From positions 682,001-746,000 of the forward strand of contig CAWEKD010000005.1 in NCBI GenBank assembly GCA_963809545.1: a DNA stretch of 64,000 nucleotides, read 5' to 3'. Both the position numbers and the translations under genes were made by a program. The notes beneath the pieces were generated by a model that was not told where the DNA came from, ran no database searches, and was given only the letters and a program-made list of their open reading frames with translations. This DNA comes from Natronosporangium sp035305625. Its GTDB lineage: Bacteria > Actinomycetota > Actinomycetes > Mycobacteriales > Micromonosporaceae. Positions 53,522 through 62,092 of this stretch are shown here, one piece after another. The number at the start of each line of letters is the position of its first letter. The stretch's first letter is position 1.

Positions 53522-54298
53522 GTGGCGAGGAACGATCCGCCGGAGCCCCCCGCGTCGGAACCCGGCCCGCCAGCGCACGAGCGGGAGTGGGATGCCACCC
53601 GGGAACTGCCTCCTGAGTCGGCGCGGGAGCCCGCTGACGACGACACTCGGGAACTCTCCGCTGACGACGTCACCCGGGAGTGGCCCGCCAGCGACGACAC
53701 GCAAGAGCTTCCCGAGGACGATGCCGCTCGGGAACTCCCTGAGGACGACGCCACCCGAGAGCTGTCCGCCGCTGACGCCACCCGGGAGCTTTCCCCTTCG
53801 GCCGGGGCGGCACCGGTCTGGGCCGGCCGGGCCACGGTGCGCCCGCCGGACCAGTTCGACCGACACCTGACCGACACCCGGGAATGGGAGCCGGCGCCGC
53901 CGCCGTCACTGCGGCGGTGGCGCCGCTGGCTGCGGCCCGCGCTGCTCGGACTGGTGGCGCTCCTGCTCGCCGGAGTGCTCGGGTACGGGATCTACCTGAT
54001 CGTCCAAGCGACCGGAGATGATCCGGTGGCCCCGGTCGCCCCCACCCCTACCGACTCACCGACCCCGTCTCGGGAGCCGGCGACCCCTACCTGGGAGCCG
54101 ACCGTACCGGCCCCGGTGCCGCCGGCCTCCCCGGAGCCTCCGGCACCCGGGGGGTCACCGGAGCCACCACCGGCACCGACCGGTCCGCCCCCGCCGGTCC
54201 CCACCGTTCCGGCACCGACCGCGCCGGCACCGACCGCACCCCCGTCGGGGGAACCCACCGAGCCGGAGCCGGCGCCGACCGAGTCTCCGGAGCAGTGA
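53522..54298 (+). CDS. Single-pass membrane protein with nine-residue D-x-T-R-E-L repeats
   Basis: 258 residues from GTG 53522. The N-terminal region carries units such as DDDTRELSA, DDVTREWPA, SDDTQELPE, DDAARELPE, DDATRELSA and ADATRELSP. The Thr position falls at residues 42, 51, 60, 69 (Ala here), 78 and 87, an exact nine-residue period, with looser copies at Thr26 and Thr119. A basic stretch RRWRRWLRP precedes one membrane helix (LLGLVALLLAGVLGYGIYL, about 140-162), predicting repeats in the cytosol. The outer tail of about 95 residues is Pro/Thr-rich. No known domain. Confidence 0.8.
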   Translation: MARNDPPEPPASEPGPPAHEREWDATRELPPESAREPADDDTRELSADDVTREWPASDDTQELPEDDAARELPEDDATRELSAADATRELSPSAGAAPVWAGRATVRPPDQFDRHLTDTREWEPAPPPSLRRWRRWLRPALLGLVALLLAGVLGYGIYLIVQATGDDPVAPVAPTPTDSPTPSREPATPTWEPTVPAPVPPASPEPPAPGGSPEPPPAPTGPPPPVPTVPAPTAPAPTAPPSGEPTEPEPAPTESPEQ

Positions 54299-54334
54299 CG
54301 TATGTGACAGGGCGGCAGCGATTTGTCCACTCAG

Positions 54335-54691
54335 TCACCAGAGTCGGCGCCGCCGGGCGATGATCACGATCCCGGTGAGGGAGACCGCCAGGCCGACCGC
54401 GCCGCTGTAGATCAGTGACAGCGCGAACACCTGGCGAGTGTGAAGCCGGTCCCCGGCGGTGGCAGGGGTGGTCGCCATGTCATCCGCGACCAACTCCAGC
54501 GGATCCGGCTCCGCGGCCAGCTGCCCGATCAAATCCGCGGCGAGGCCACCGGCCACCATGGCCAAGCTGAAGACCGCCGCGACGAGCAGCGCCGCCCGTA
54601 ACCCCCGGCCGATGGCGTGGAGTCGGGCCGGCCGTGACCGAGGCGTACGTGGGTGACCGACCCCACGGGTCGGGCGCAAGTGCATGAGCAT
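54335..54691 (-). CDS. Small two-helix membrane protein
   Basis: 118 residues. A basic N-terminus (about 30 residues) is followed by helix 1 ALLVAAVFSLAMVAGGLAAD. An acidic extracytoplasmic loop (EPDPLELVADDMATTPATAG) follows, then helix 2 LIYSGAVGLAVSLTGIVIIA and an RRRRLW tail. Tandem start candidates ATG 54691 and 54685. Family not recognised; convergent with the repeat protein. Confidence 0.65.
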   Translation of the reverse strand: MLMHLRPTRGVGHPRTPRSRPARLHAIGRGLRAALLVAAVFSLAMVAGGLAADLIGQLAAEPDPLELVADDMATTPATAGDRLHTRQVFALSLIYSGAVGLAVSLTGIVIIARRRRLW

Positions 54692-54832
54692 GCCGCCCCC
54701 AGGATTGGGGTCCGGCTACTGCGGAGGAGGAGAGGAAGAAAGGGAATTCTCTTTCAATGCTAGTGCCGCCCACCCGCCGCCGGGCAGGAACCAGATCTTC
54801 CACCGCGATCTTCGGCAGAAAGTGTCGCGGGC

Positions 54833-55153
54833 TCACCCGGGGGTCGGGCCACCGGACCCGGACGGGCGGCGGCGAGGCCGGCTGGCCGGGCCGGTGATAC
54901 GACGCAGGCCCGCCACCTGCACGAAGATCGACCGACGCTCGACCGCCTCTCCGCTGTCATTGAGCTGATAACCGTCCAACCACACCCATCCGGCGTAGGT
55001 CGGCCAGTCGTGTACGCGGATTACCCGAAAGTAGATCGGCTGTCGGAACTGGACGCTGGCAGCGCGGGTCACGTACAGCACGTCTCCGACGCGGGGGATA
55101 CCTGTGGGGCCATCCGACTGATTCCGCCTCACCCGGTCGATACCGGTGGTCAT
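54833..55153 (-). CDS. Conserved actinobacterial hypothetical protein (106 aa)
   Basis: A compact beta-rich protein: VGDVLYVTRAASVQFRQPIY, FRVIRVHDWPTYAGWVWLDG, YQLNDSGEAVERRSIFVQVA, then a basic tail. This Trp/Tyr-rich pattern looks like a short conserved family of actinomycetes; no biochemical role is known to me. Start ATG 55153. No signal peptide or membrane segment. Confidence 0.78.
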   Translation of the reverse strand: MTTGIDRVRRNQSDGPTGIPRVGDVLYVTRAASVQFRQPIYFRVIRVHDWPTYAGWVWLDGYQLNDSGEAVERRSIFVQVAGLRRITGPASRPRRRPSGSGGPTPG

Positions 55154-55289
55154 GACCGAAGCGTGCCTGCTGCCTGTCGGTCACGCAAGTCGGGATGATC
55201 CAGGCCGATCTCGCCCGGTCTGGACGCGTCCGGGCTTGACCTGGCTCGTTGAGTGGAACGACCAACCGTGCGACCGACAGGCGAGTGCG

Positions 55290-55640
55290 ATGATGAGCCC
55301 CGACGTGATTACCGGCGGCCACTTGGCTGACCAGGACCGCTATCAGCCGGTTGGGTACCGGCATGCGATCGGACCGGCCGATTCGGACCGGCGGGACGAT
55401 GCCGACTACCACCGGGCCCGGCTGCCTTCCCTGGAGCTGGAGGAGCCGTCGGAGCCGGACTTCGGCTCGGACTGGCTGGAGGCCCCGGGCGGCAGCATGG
55501 CCGAGCATCCCCTGCTGCGGGGGCTGATGATGGAGCTCCCCCCTCGGGGGCAGGCGCCCGCGCCAGAGTGGCTGGAGCGGTGGTTCGAGGCCACGCGGTC
55601 GATCCTGGAGCTGCTGTACGGCACCGCCCATCCGCGCTGA
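55290..55640 (+). CDS. Hypothetical protein (116 aa)
   Basis: From tandem ATGs 55290/55293. The product is acidic and probably disordered at first. It ends in an amphipathic helix PAPEWLERWFEATRSILELL, the most protein-like part. It is divergent from the 106-residue gene and ends 16 bases before the convergent glycosyltransferase stop. A frame upstream to 55146 is less convincing. Function unknown. Confidence 0.6.
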   Translation: MMSPDVITGGHLADQDRYQPVGYRHAIGPADSDRRDDADYHRARLPSLELEEPSEPDFGSDWLEAPGGSMAEHPLLRGLMMELPPRGQAPAPEWLERWFEATRSILELLYGTAHPR

Positions 55641-55656
55641 GCACGCGCGGTGGGCG

Positions 55657-56463
55657 TCAGACCGGGAACGACTCCAGTGGGGTGGTGGCCGGTTCAGGCG
55701 GGGTGGGGCGCCACAGCCGCAGCCACTGCCCCGCCAACCGGGTCAGGTAGGCCGGGTTGAGCAGGAGGTATCGGCGCCACAGTCGGCGTGGCTCCAGGCC
55801 CAGCCGCCACAACCACTCCAGCCCGTACCGCTGCATCCAGGCGGGGGGGTTGCGCAGCTGCCCGGCGTGGTAGTCGAACGCCGCGCCCACCGCCAGCATC
55901 GGTGCCCGCACCAGCGGCCGCATGCCGTACACGAACTGCTCCTGCCGAGGGCAGCCCAGCCCGACCAGCACCACTCGGGCGCCGGAGTCGTGGATCCGGG
56001 CGGCGATCTCGGCCGGCTCCCCGGGGTGGCACGCCCGGAACTTGGAGGGCTCCTGACCGGCGATCTTCAAACCGGGTAGCTGGGTGGCGAGCGCCTCGGT
56101 CAGCCGGCGCAGGGTGGCTTCCGTAGAGCCGTACAGGTAGACCGGCAGGCCCTCCTCGGCGCAGGCGACCAGCACGCGGCGGGTGAGTTCTGGGCCGTAC
56201 ACCCGGTCGGTCAAGCCCGCCCGGTGCAGCAGGTTGAGCCCCCACCGCACCGGCTGCCCGTCCGGCGTGGCGAGGTCAAAGGCGTTGAGCCGGGCACCGT
56301 GCTGACGGTCGGCCACCCCGGTCATCACGCCGTGCACGGCCAGCGCGGTCACCGCGTACGGTCGTTGTTCGCGGGCCGCGGCCAGCACCTGCGCGGTGGC
56401 GGCCTGGTAGTCGACGACGTCGACCAGCACCCCGAGCAGGTTGCGCTTACCGCGAGCGATCAC
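55657..56463 (-). CDS. WecG/TagA/CpsF-family glycosyltransferase
   Basis: Transfers a sugar (ManNAc-type in characterised members) to a lipid-linked acceptor in surface-polymer synthesis. About 268 residues. Family motifs: FDLATPDGQPVRWGLNL, VYLYGSTEATLRRLTEAL, VVLVGLGCPRQEQFVYGM, AVGAAFDYHAGQLRNPPAWM and LEWLWRLGLEPRRLWRRYLL. GTG 56463 overlaps the epimerase stop by 4 bases (GTGA); GTG 56475 is an alternative. It probably associates with the membrane through its C-terminal region. Partner of the upstream epimerase. Confidence 0.92.
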   Translation of the reverse strand: MIARGKRNLLGVLVDVVDYQAATAQVLAAAREQRPYAVTALAVHGVMTGVADRQHGARLNAFDLATPDGQPVRWGLNLLHRAGLTDRVYGPELTRRVLVACAEEGLPVYLYGSTEATLRRLTEALATQLPGLKIAGQEPSKFRACHPGEPAEIAARIHDSGARVVLVGLGCPRQEQFVYGMRPLVRAPMLAVGAAFDYHAGQLRNPPAWMQRYGLEWLWRLGLEPRRLWRRYLLLNPAYLTRLAGQWLRLWRPTPPEPATTPLESFPV

Positions 56464-57530
56464 TTGGGCACCCACACGTCCGCGTTAGCTTCGTAAATTT
56501 CGCGCAGTATGGTGGGGATGTCGTATTTCGGCTGCCACTCTGGATAGTGGGACTGGAACCGCGCCATACTGCTGATCCACCACTGGTGGTCCCCGATCCG
56601 GGCCTTATCGATGTAGTTGATCTTTGCTTCCCGGCCGGTGATCTCTTCCGCGAGTCGGAACGCCTCGATGTGGGAGGTGTTGGCGAACCGGCCCCCACCC
56701 AGGTTGTAGACCTCGGCCGAGCGGGGGTTGCGGAAGAACGCCTCAAACGCGGTGAGGACGTCGTGGGAGTGGATGGCGTCCCGGACCATCTTGCCCTTGT
56801 ACCCGTACAGGTTGTAGGTGCGCCCCTCCATCACGCACCGCATCAGGTAGGCGAGGAACCCGTGCAGCTCGGCGGCGGAGTGGGCCGGCCCGGTCAACGT
56901 CCCGCCCCGGAAGCAGGCGGTCTTCAGCCCGAAGTAGCGGCCGTACTCCTGCACCATGATGTCGGCGGCGACCTTCGACGCCCCGAAGATCGAGTGGAGG
57001 CAGTCGTCGATCGACATGTCCTCGGTGATCCCGTCCGCGTACGGGTGGTCCGGGGCGATCTCGTACCGGGTTTCCAGCTCCTGCAACGGCAGGTAGTTGG
57101 GCCGGTCACCGTACACTTTGTTGGTGGAGCAGTGGATGAACGCCGCCTCTGGGCAGTACTGCCGGGTGTATTCCAGGACGTTCAGCGTGCCGACGGCGTT
57201 GACGTCGAAATCGGTGAACGGCTCCCGCGCCGCCCAGTCATGGCTGGGCTGGGCAGCGGTGTGGATCACCACCACGATGTCGCGGCCGTACTTCTTGAAG
57301 ATCCGCTCCAGTCCGTCCCGATCCCGGATGTCGACGTCGAAATGAGTATATGTCTCCCCAAGATCGTTGGTCAGCCGCAGCAGGCTCCAACCGGTGGAGC
57401 CGTCGTCACCGAAGAAGTACCGCCGCAGATCGTTGTCGATGCCTACGATGTCCAGCCCGAGCCCGGCGAAGTGACGGGCGGCCTCCGAGCCGATCAGACC
57501 GGCGGAGCCGGTCACCAGCGCAACACTCAC
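56460..57530 (-). CDS. NAD-dependent epimerase/dehydratase (extended SDR)
   Basis: Nucleotide-sugar modifying enzyme, 356 residues. NAD fold VTGSAGLIGSEAARHFAGLG, IDNDLRRYFFGDDGSTGW resembling CDP-paratose/tyvelose 2-epimerases, VVVIHTAAQPSHDWA and FIHCSTNKVYGDRPN. The usual YxxxK active-site pair reads FGASK in HSIFGASKVAAD, so Phe replaces Tyr. It is cotranscribed with the WecG-like glycosyltransferase, probably supplying its sugar nucleotide. Start GTG 57530. Confidence 0.9.
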   Translation of the reverse strand: MSVALVTGSAGLIGSEAARHFAGLGLDIVGIDNDLRRYFFGDDGSTGWSLLRLTNDLGETYTHFDVDIRDRDGLERIFKKYGRDIVVVIHTAAQPSHDWAAREPFTDFDVNAVGTLNVLEYTRQYCPEAAFIHCSTNKVYGDRPNYLPLQELETRYEIAPDHPYADGITEDMSIDDCLHSIFGASKVAADIMVQEYGRYFGLKTACFRGGTLTGPAHSAAELHGFLAYLMRCVMEGRTYNLYGYKGKMVRDAIHSHDVLTAFEAFFRNPRSAEVYNLGGGRFANTSHIEAFRLAEEITGREAKINYIDKARIGDHQWWISSMARFQSHYPEWQPKYDIPTILREIYEANADVWVPK

Positions 57531-57613
57531 GAGTCGCTCCAGCGTCGGGAACCTGACCCCGCGAGCTTACCGGCCCGAATCGGCCCGGCAGCGGCGTCCG
57601 GAAGATGATGTGG

Positions 57614-57696
57614 TGGGGAAGGAGGGAGTTGAACCCTCACGCCCTCTCGGGCACACGGACCTGAACCGTGCGCGTCTGCCATTCCGCCACTTCCCC
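57614..57696 (-). tRNA. tRNA-Leu (CAG)
   Basis: An 83-base type II tRNA. Acceptor GGGGAAG pairs with CTTCCCC. The D-arm region is GGCGGAATGGCAGACGC, the anticodon loop TTCAGGT has CAG (complement of 57661-57663), and a long variable arm (GTGCCCGAGAGGGCGT) follows. The T-arm is GAGGGTTCAACTCCCTC and the discriminator A. CCA is encoded at 57613-57611. Confidence 0.97.
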
Positions 57697-57905
57697 GCGG
57701 TGAAGCGAAAGGAACGATACCCCAGCCCCGCAGCGCGGAGCAAATGGGGCCTACCCTGCTTCGCGGACTGCTCCACAGGCAGCCGGACCAGCATACCCCG
57801 CGTGGCGGTGAGATGCCGGCCAGGCATGCCCGAACCCCCCGGCAGCATGCGACCCACAGTGCGTGCTACGGATACCATCAACTTCTCGGAACCGAGGAGG
57901 AGCCG

Positions 57906-58679
57906 GTGAGTGTGCTGCAGCGCTTCGAGAAGCGACTAGAAGGCCTCGTGGAGGGGGCCTTCGCCAAGGTCTTCAAAGGGGTCGTCCACCCCGTGGAAAT
58001 CCTCAACGCCATGCAACGGGAGGCGGAGGCGCACAAGGCGATCCTCGCCGGCGGGCGCACGCTGGTCCCGAACCGGTACGTGATCGATCTCTCACCGTAC
58101 GACCACAGCCGGCTCGCGCCCTACGCCGCCGCCCTTGCGCAGGAGCTGGCCCAGTCCCAGGCGGAGTTCATCGGCGAGCAGGCCTGGACCGTGTACGGCG
58201 ACGTGATCGTGGAGATCGAGCGCGGTGAGGGCCTGGACACCGGGATGTTCCGGGTGACCGCGGAGGTGTTCAGCGGAGACCCGACTCCGCCCGCACCCCC
58301 CTACCCGGCCCACGAGCACCAGCCGCAGCCGGGCTACCCGCCGTACGAGCAGCCGCAGCCGCACTACCCGAGTAGCCCGCCGCCCGGCATGGGCTACCGC
58401 AACGCGCGGCTGGTGACCGGGGACGGCCGCACCTACCCGCTCTCGATCGGGTCGACCGTGATCGGGCGGGGGGATCAGGCCACGCTCCGGCTGCCGGACG
58501 TGGGGATCTCCCGCCGCCACGCGCGGATCGACTTCGACGGCACCCAGGTGGTGCTGACCGATCTGGGGTCGACCAACGGGTCGATGGTCAACGGTCAACG
58601 GATCTCCGCGGTGACCCTCAACCCGGGCGACATGATTCAGATCGGAACCACGACCCTGACCTTCCGGGTGGACGGTTGA
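57906..58679 (+). CDS. fhaA: FhaA: DUF3662 and FHA domain protein
   Basis: Phosphothreonine-binding adaptor that links Ser/Thr kinases to peptidoglycan synthesis in actinobacteria. 257 residues. N-terminal DUF3662 domain (VLQRFEKRLEGLVEGAFAKV, HPVEILNAMQREAEAHK), Pro/Tyr/Gln-rich linker (about 125-165) and C-terminal FHA domain with VIGRGDQATLRLPDVGISRR-HA and LGSTNGSMVNG. GTG 57906 after GAGGAGGAG. First gene of the fhaA-fhaB-pstP-rodA-pbpA-pknA operon. Confidence 0.95.
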   Translation: MSVLQRFEKRLEGLVEGAFAKVFKGVVHPVEILNAMQREAEAHKAILAGGRTLVPNRYVIDLSPYDHSRLAPYAAALAQELAQSQAEFIGEQAWTVYGDVIVEIERGEGLDTGMFRVTAEVFSGDPTPPAPPYPAHEHQPQPGYPPYEQPQPHYPSSPPPGMGYRNARLVTGDGRTYPLSIGSTVIGRGDQATLRLPDVGISRRHARIDFDGTQVVLTDLGSTNGSMVNGQRISAVTLNPGDMIQIGTTTLTFRVDG

Positions 58680-58685
58680 CACACC

Positions 58686-59162
58686 TTGGATGAGCTCGTC
58701 CTGACCGTGGCCCGGTTCGGGCTGCTCGTGCTGCTGTGGATCTTCGTGTTCGCGGTGGCGGGAGTGGTCCGCCGGGATATCTTCGCCGGCGGCCGGTCCA
58801 GGCGCCTGGTGGCACCGCCCATGGCCGCCGCCGCGGCGGCCGGTGTGCCGGCGCGGGTGCGCAAAGGCCGGGCTGCGCGGCAGCTGGTGGTGACGGGGGG
58901 CCAACTCGCCGGCACCAGGCTCAGTCTGGGAGAGACCCAGATCACGATTGGCCGGGCCGAGGACTCTACACTGGTGATCACTGACGACTACGCGTCAGCC
59001 CGGCACGCCCGGCTGGTGCCTCGGGGCGGCCAGTGGTACATCGAGGACCTCGGCTCGACCAACGGCACTTATCTGGACCGTGCCAAAGTGACCGGTCCCA
59101 CCCCCGTACCCATCGGCGTGCCGATCCGGATCGGCCGCACATCCCTAGAGCTACGGCCATGA
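58686..59162 (+). CDS. fhaB: FhaB (FipA-like): membrane-anchored FHA domain protein
   Basis: 158 residues from a TTG start (58686), which gives the family start MDELVLTVARFGLLVLLWIF. One N-terminal membrane helix, a basic linker, then the FHA domain: ITIGRAEDSTLVITDDYASA-RHA and EDLGSTNGTYLDR. Reads kinase phosphorylation at the membrane. Ends overlapping the pstP start (ATGA). Confidence 0.94.
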   Translation: MDELVLTVARFGLLVLLWIFVFAVAGVVRRDIFAGGRSRRLVAPPMAAAAAAGVPARVRKGRAARQLVVTGGQLAGTRLSLGETQITIGRAEDSTLVITDDYASARHARLVPRGGQWYIEDLGSTNGTYLDRAKVTGPTPVPIGVPIRIGRTSLELRP

Positions 59163-60604
59163 ACCTCACCCTGCGCTACGCTGCCCGCAGCGACCGCGGC
59201 CTGGTCCGCGACGGTAATCAAGACTCCGTCTACGCCGGACCTCGGCTGTTGGCGGTGGCCGACGGAATGGGCGGCATGGCCGCTGGCGACGTCGCGAGCA
59301 ACATCGTGATCGCCGCCATGGCGCCGTTGGACGAGGACGTGCCCGGGGAGGCGTTGCTAGACGCGCTGCGGGCCAGCGTCGAGACCGCCAATCAACACCT
59401 GCGCGCCACGGTGGAGGCCAATCCCCAGATGGAGGGGATGGGCACCACGCTGACCGCGCTGCTGTTCGCCGGTTCCCGGGCCGGGCTGGTGCATATCGGT
59501 GACTCGCGCGCCTATCTGCTACGTAACGGTGAGTTCACGCAGATCACCAAGGACGACACCTACGTGCAGATGCTGGTGGATGAGGGGCGGATCAGCTCCG
59601 AAGAAGCCGGCAGTCACCCCCAGCGCTCGCTGCTCACCCGGGCCATGGACGGTCGAGACGTCGAACCGGAGTACTCCATCCGCACGGTTCTCCCGGGTGA
59701 CCGGTACCTGCTCTGCTCCGATGGGCTGTCCGGGGTGGTCAGCGAGGAGACCATTCACCACACCCTGCAGGAGTACCGGGAGCCGCAGGAGTGTGTGGAG
59801 CGGCTGATCGCGCTCGCGCTGCGGGGTGGTGGGCCGGACAACATCAGCGTGATCGTGGCCGACGCCACCGATGAGGACATTGTGGAATCCACCCCGGTGG
59901 TGGGTGGGGCGGCCGCCCGCGACCCGGGGGCGGAGGAGCGAGACCAGCGTGAGTCCACCCCGGCTACCCGGGCCTCCGCGTTGACCACCCGGCCGCCGGC
60001 GCCGGAGCTGGCCAGTGAGGTCGCCGAACCGGAGCCGGACCGCCCACGCCGGCGCCCGATCCGCAGCATCCTGCTCGTGGTGGTGCTGCTGGCGCTGCTG
60101 GGCGGGGGCCTGTGGTACGGCTGGTCGTTCACCCAGTCGGGTTACTACGTCGGGGTGACCGAGGACGGCCGAGTGGCGGTGTTCCGGGGAGTGCCGGGAC
60201 GAGTGGCCGGCCTGGAGCTGTCGACCCTCTACCAGACCAGTGATTACACCGTCGACGATCTTCGCGCCCATGCCCAGGAGCGGGTGCGGCAAGGGGTGAT
60301 CCGGGCCGACACCGCCGAGGAGGCGGTGTCTCGGATGATCGAGCTGCTCCACACCGAACTGAAACCGCTGTGCCCCAGCCCGACGCCGTCCCCGACCGTC
60401 GCGCCGACTACGCCGTCTCCTCGCCCCTCGAAGGATCCGACGCCGGAGCCGTCCGGAACGGCCTCTGCGCGCCCCTCCACCTCTCCCACCTCCCCGGACC
60501 CCTCTTCCTCCCCGGATGTGGCGGCCGCCGCCAGCGCAACCCCAGACGCTCCTCGGTTCGACCCACCCCCACTGATCGATCCTCCCGATTGCCGTGTCGA
60601 GTGA
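59159..60604 (+). CDS. pstP: PP2C-type Ser/Thr protein phosphatase PstP
   Basis: Dephosphorylates PknA/PknB and their substrates. 481 residues: PP2C catalytic domain with metal ligands in VRDGNQDSVYAG, VADGMGGMAAGD, HIGDSRAYLLRNG, CSDGLSGVV and GGPDNISVIVAD. A juxtamembrane linker, one membrane helix (SILLVVVLLALLGGGLWYGW, about 300-320) and an extracytoplasmic domain with a Pro/Ser/Thr-rich tail follow. ATG 59159 overlaps the fhaB stop. Confidence 0.96.
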   Translation: MNLTLRYAARSDRGLVRDGNQDSVYAGPRLLAVADGMGGMAAGDVASNIVIAAMAPLDEDVPGEALLDALRASVETANQHLRATVEANPQMEGMGTTLTALLFAGSRAGLVHIGDSRAYLLRNGEFTQITKDDTYVQMLVDEGRISSEEAGSHPQRSLLTRAMDGRDVEPEYSIRTVLPGDRYLLCSDGLSGVVSEETIHHTLQEYREPQECVERLIALALRGGGPDNISVIVADATDEDIVESTPVVGGAAARDPGAEERDQRESTPATRASALTTRPPAPELASEVAEPEPDRPRRRPIRSILLVVVLLALLGGGLWYGWSFTQSGYYVGVTEDGRVAVFRGVPGRVAGLELSTLYQTSDYTVDDLRAHAQERVRQGVIRADTAEEAVSRMIELLHTELKPLCPSPTPSPTVAPTTPSPRPSKDPTPEPSGTASARPSTSPTSPDPSSSPDVAAAASATPDAPRFDPPPLIDPPDCRVE

Positions 60605-60610
60605 CTCTGG

Positions 60611-62092
60611 ATGGCCGTGGTGACTGCTCCTGCTATGCCGACCCCACCCGCGCCCGCGGGTAGGGCACCGCGTGGCCGGGCGAACGACTCGCGCCGAGCC
60701 GAGCTCGGTCTCCTCCTGCTGGCGATGGCGGTGGTGACCGGGTTCTTCGCGGTGGTCGAGATGCAGCTGCTGGAACGGATCACCGCCACCTTCTGGGTGC
60801 CCTCGCTGATTCTGACCGGGGTGTTCCTGGGGCTGCACGTGTTTCTGCGGTTCGTCGCCCCCTACGCCGACCCGGTGCTGTTGCCGTCGGTCGCGCTGCT
60901 GAACGGCATCGGGGTGGCGTTCCTGCGCCGGCTCGACCTCGGGGTGGACGACCTGACCCAGGTAGCGCAGAACGTGTCACCGCTCAGCGGTGTCGGTGGT
61001 CGGCAGTTGATCTGGACCCTGATCAGCGTGGTCGGCGTGGTGGCGCTGCTGTTGGTGGTGCGAGACCACCGGTTCATCTCCCGGTACGCCTGGACGTTAG
61101 GGCTGGTCGGGCTGATCTTGATGATGTTGCCGGGACTGCTACCGGCCAGCATCTCCGCCAGCGAGTACGACAAGTCGGCCAAGCTGTGGATCCGGTTCGG
61201 GCCGGTGTCGATCCAGCCCGGCGAATTCGCCAAGTTGGCGTTGCTGTGCTTCTTCGCGTACTACCTGGTCCGCAAGCGGGAGGTACTGTCGCTGGCGGGC
61301 AAGCGTTTCCTGGGGGTGGACTTCCCACGGGGACGGGATCTCGGCCCGGTGGTGGCGGTGTGGGTGCTGTCCCTGCTGGTGCTGGTGATGCAGTTCGACC
61401 TCGGGATGTCCCTGCTCTACCTCGGGATGTTCGTGGCGATGCTGTACGTCGCCACCGAACGGGTGAGCTGGTTGATCATCGGTGGGCTGCTGTTCCTAGG
61501 CGGGGTGGTGCTGGCCTACCTGCTTGGTCAGACGGTCGGAGGGCCGTTCACCAACTTCGCCACCCGGGTGAACGTGTGGCTGGACCCGTTCGCCGACCCG
61601 GAGGTGACCGGCTACCAGCCGGTGCAGGCGCTGCTGGGGTTGGGCACCGGTGGACTGTTCGGCGTGGGTCCCGGGGCGGGGTATCCCCACCTGGTGCCGA
61701 TGGTGCACAACGACTTCATCTTCGTCGGGCTGGGGGAAGAGATCGGGCTGTTCGGCCTGTCCTCGCTGCTGATCGTGCTGCTGCTGGTGGTGACCCGGGG
61801 ACTGAAGGCGGGACTGGTGGTCCGGGACGCATTCGGCAAGCTGCTCGCCGGTGGCCTGGCGTTCACGCTCAGTTTGCAGATCTTCGTCATCCTGGGTGGG
61901 GTGACCGGGCTGATCCCGCTGACCGGGTTGACCACCCCGTTCATGTCGGCCGGCGGGTCCGCGCTGATGGCTAACTGGCTGCTGGTGGGACTGCTGTTGC
62001 GGATCTCCAATGCGGCCCGGCAGCCGACCACGCCGGTGGCACTGGCCAGCCCCACCGCCGCCTACCCGACTACCGGAGGTGCCGCACAGTGA
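60611..62092 (+). CDS. rodA: FtsW/RodA-family peptidoglycan glycosyltransferase
   Basis: SEDS polymerase of lipid II, 493 residues, about ten membrane helices. Family landmarks: WIRFGPVSIQPGEFAKLALL near residue 195, FDLGMSLLYLGMFVAMLYVA, WLDPFADPEVTGYQPVQALL, GVGPGAGYPHLVPMVHNDFI and the C-terminal LTGLTTPFMSAGGSALMANW. ATG 60611, 6 bases after pstP. Its stop overlaps the pbpA start (GTGA), so polymerase and transpeptidase partner are coupled. Confidence 0.95.
   Translation: MAVVTAPAMPTPPAPAGRAPRGRANDSRRAELGLLLLAMAVVTGFFAVVEMQLLERITATFWVPSLILTGVFLGLHVFLRFVAPYADPVLLPSVALLNGIGVAFLRRLDLGVDDLTQVAQNVSPLSGVGGRQLIWTLISVVGVVALLLVVRDHRFISRYAWTLGLVGLILMMLPGLLPASISASEYDKSAKLWIRFGPVSIQPGEFAKLALLCFFAYYLVRKREVLSLAGKRFLGVDFPRGRDLGPVVAVWVLSLLVLVMQFDLGMSLLYLGMFVAMLYVATERVSWLIIGGLLFLGGVVLAYLLGQTVGGPFTNFATRVNVWLDPFADPEVTGYQPVQALLGLGTGGLFGVGPGAGYPHLVPMVHNDFIFVGLGEEIGLFGLSSLLIVLLLVVTRGLKAGLVVRDAFGKLLAGGLAFTLSLQIFVILGGVTGLIPLTGLTTPFMSAGGSALMANWLLVGLLLRISNAARQPTTPVALASPTAAYPTTGGAAQ

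Noticed and set aside
53590..53800. CRISPR-like or satellite direct repeats
   Set aside because: The 27-base periodicity is in frame, degenerate at the DNA level and conserved at the protein level, so it is a coding repeat.
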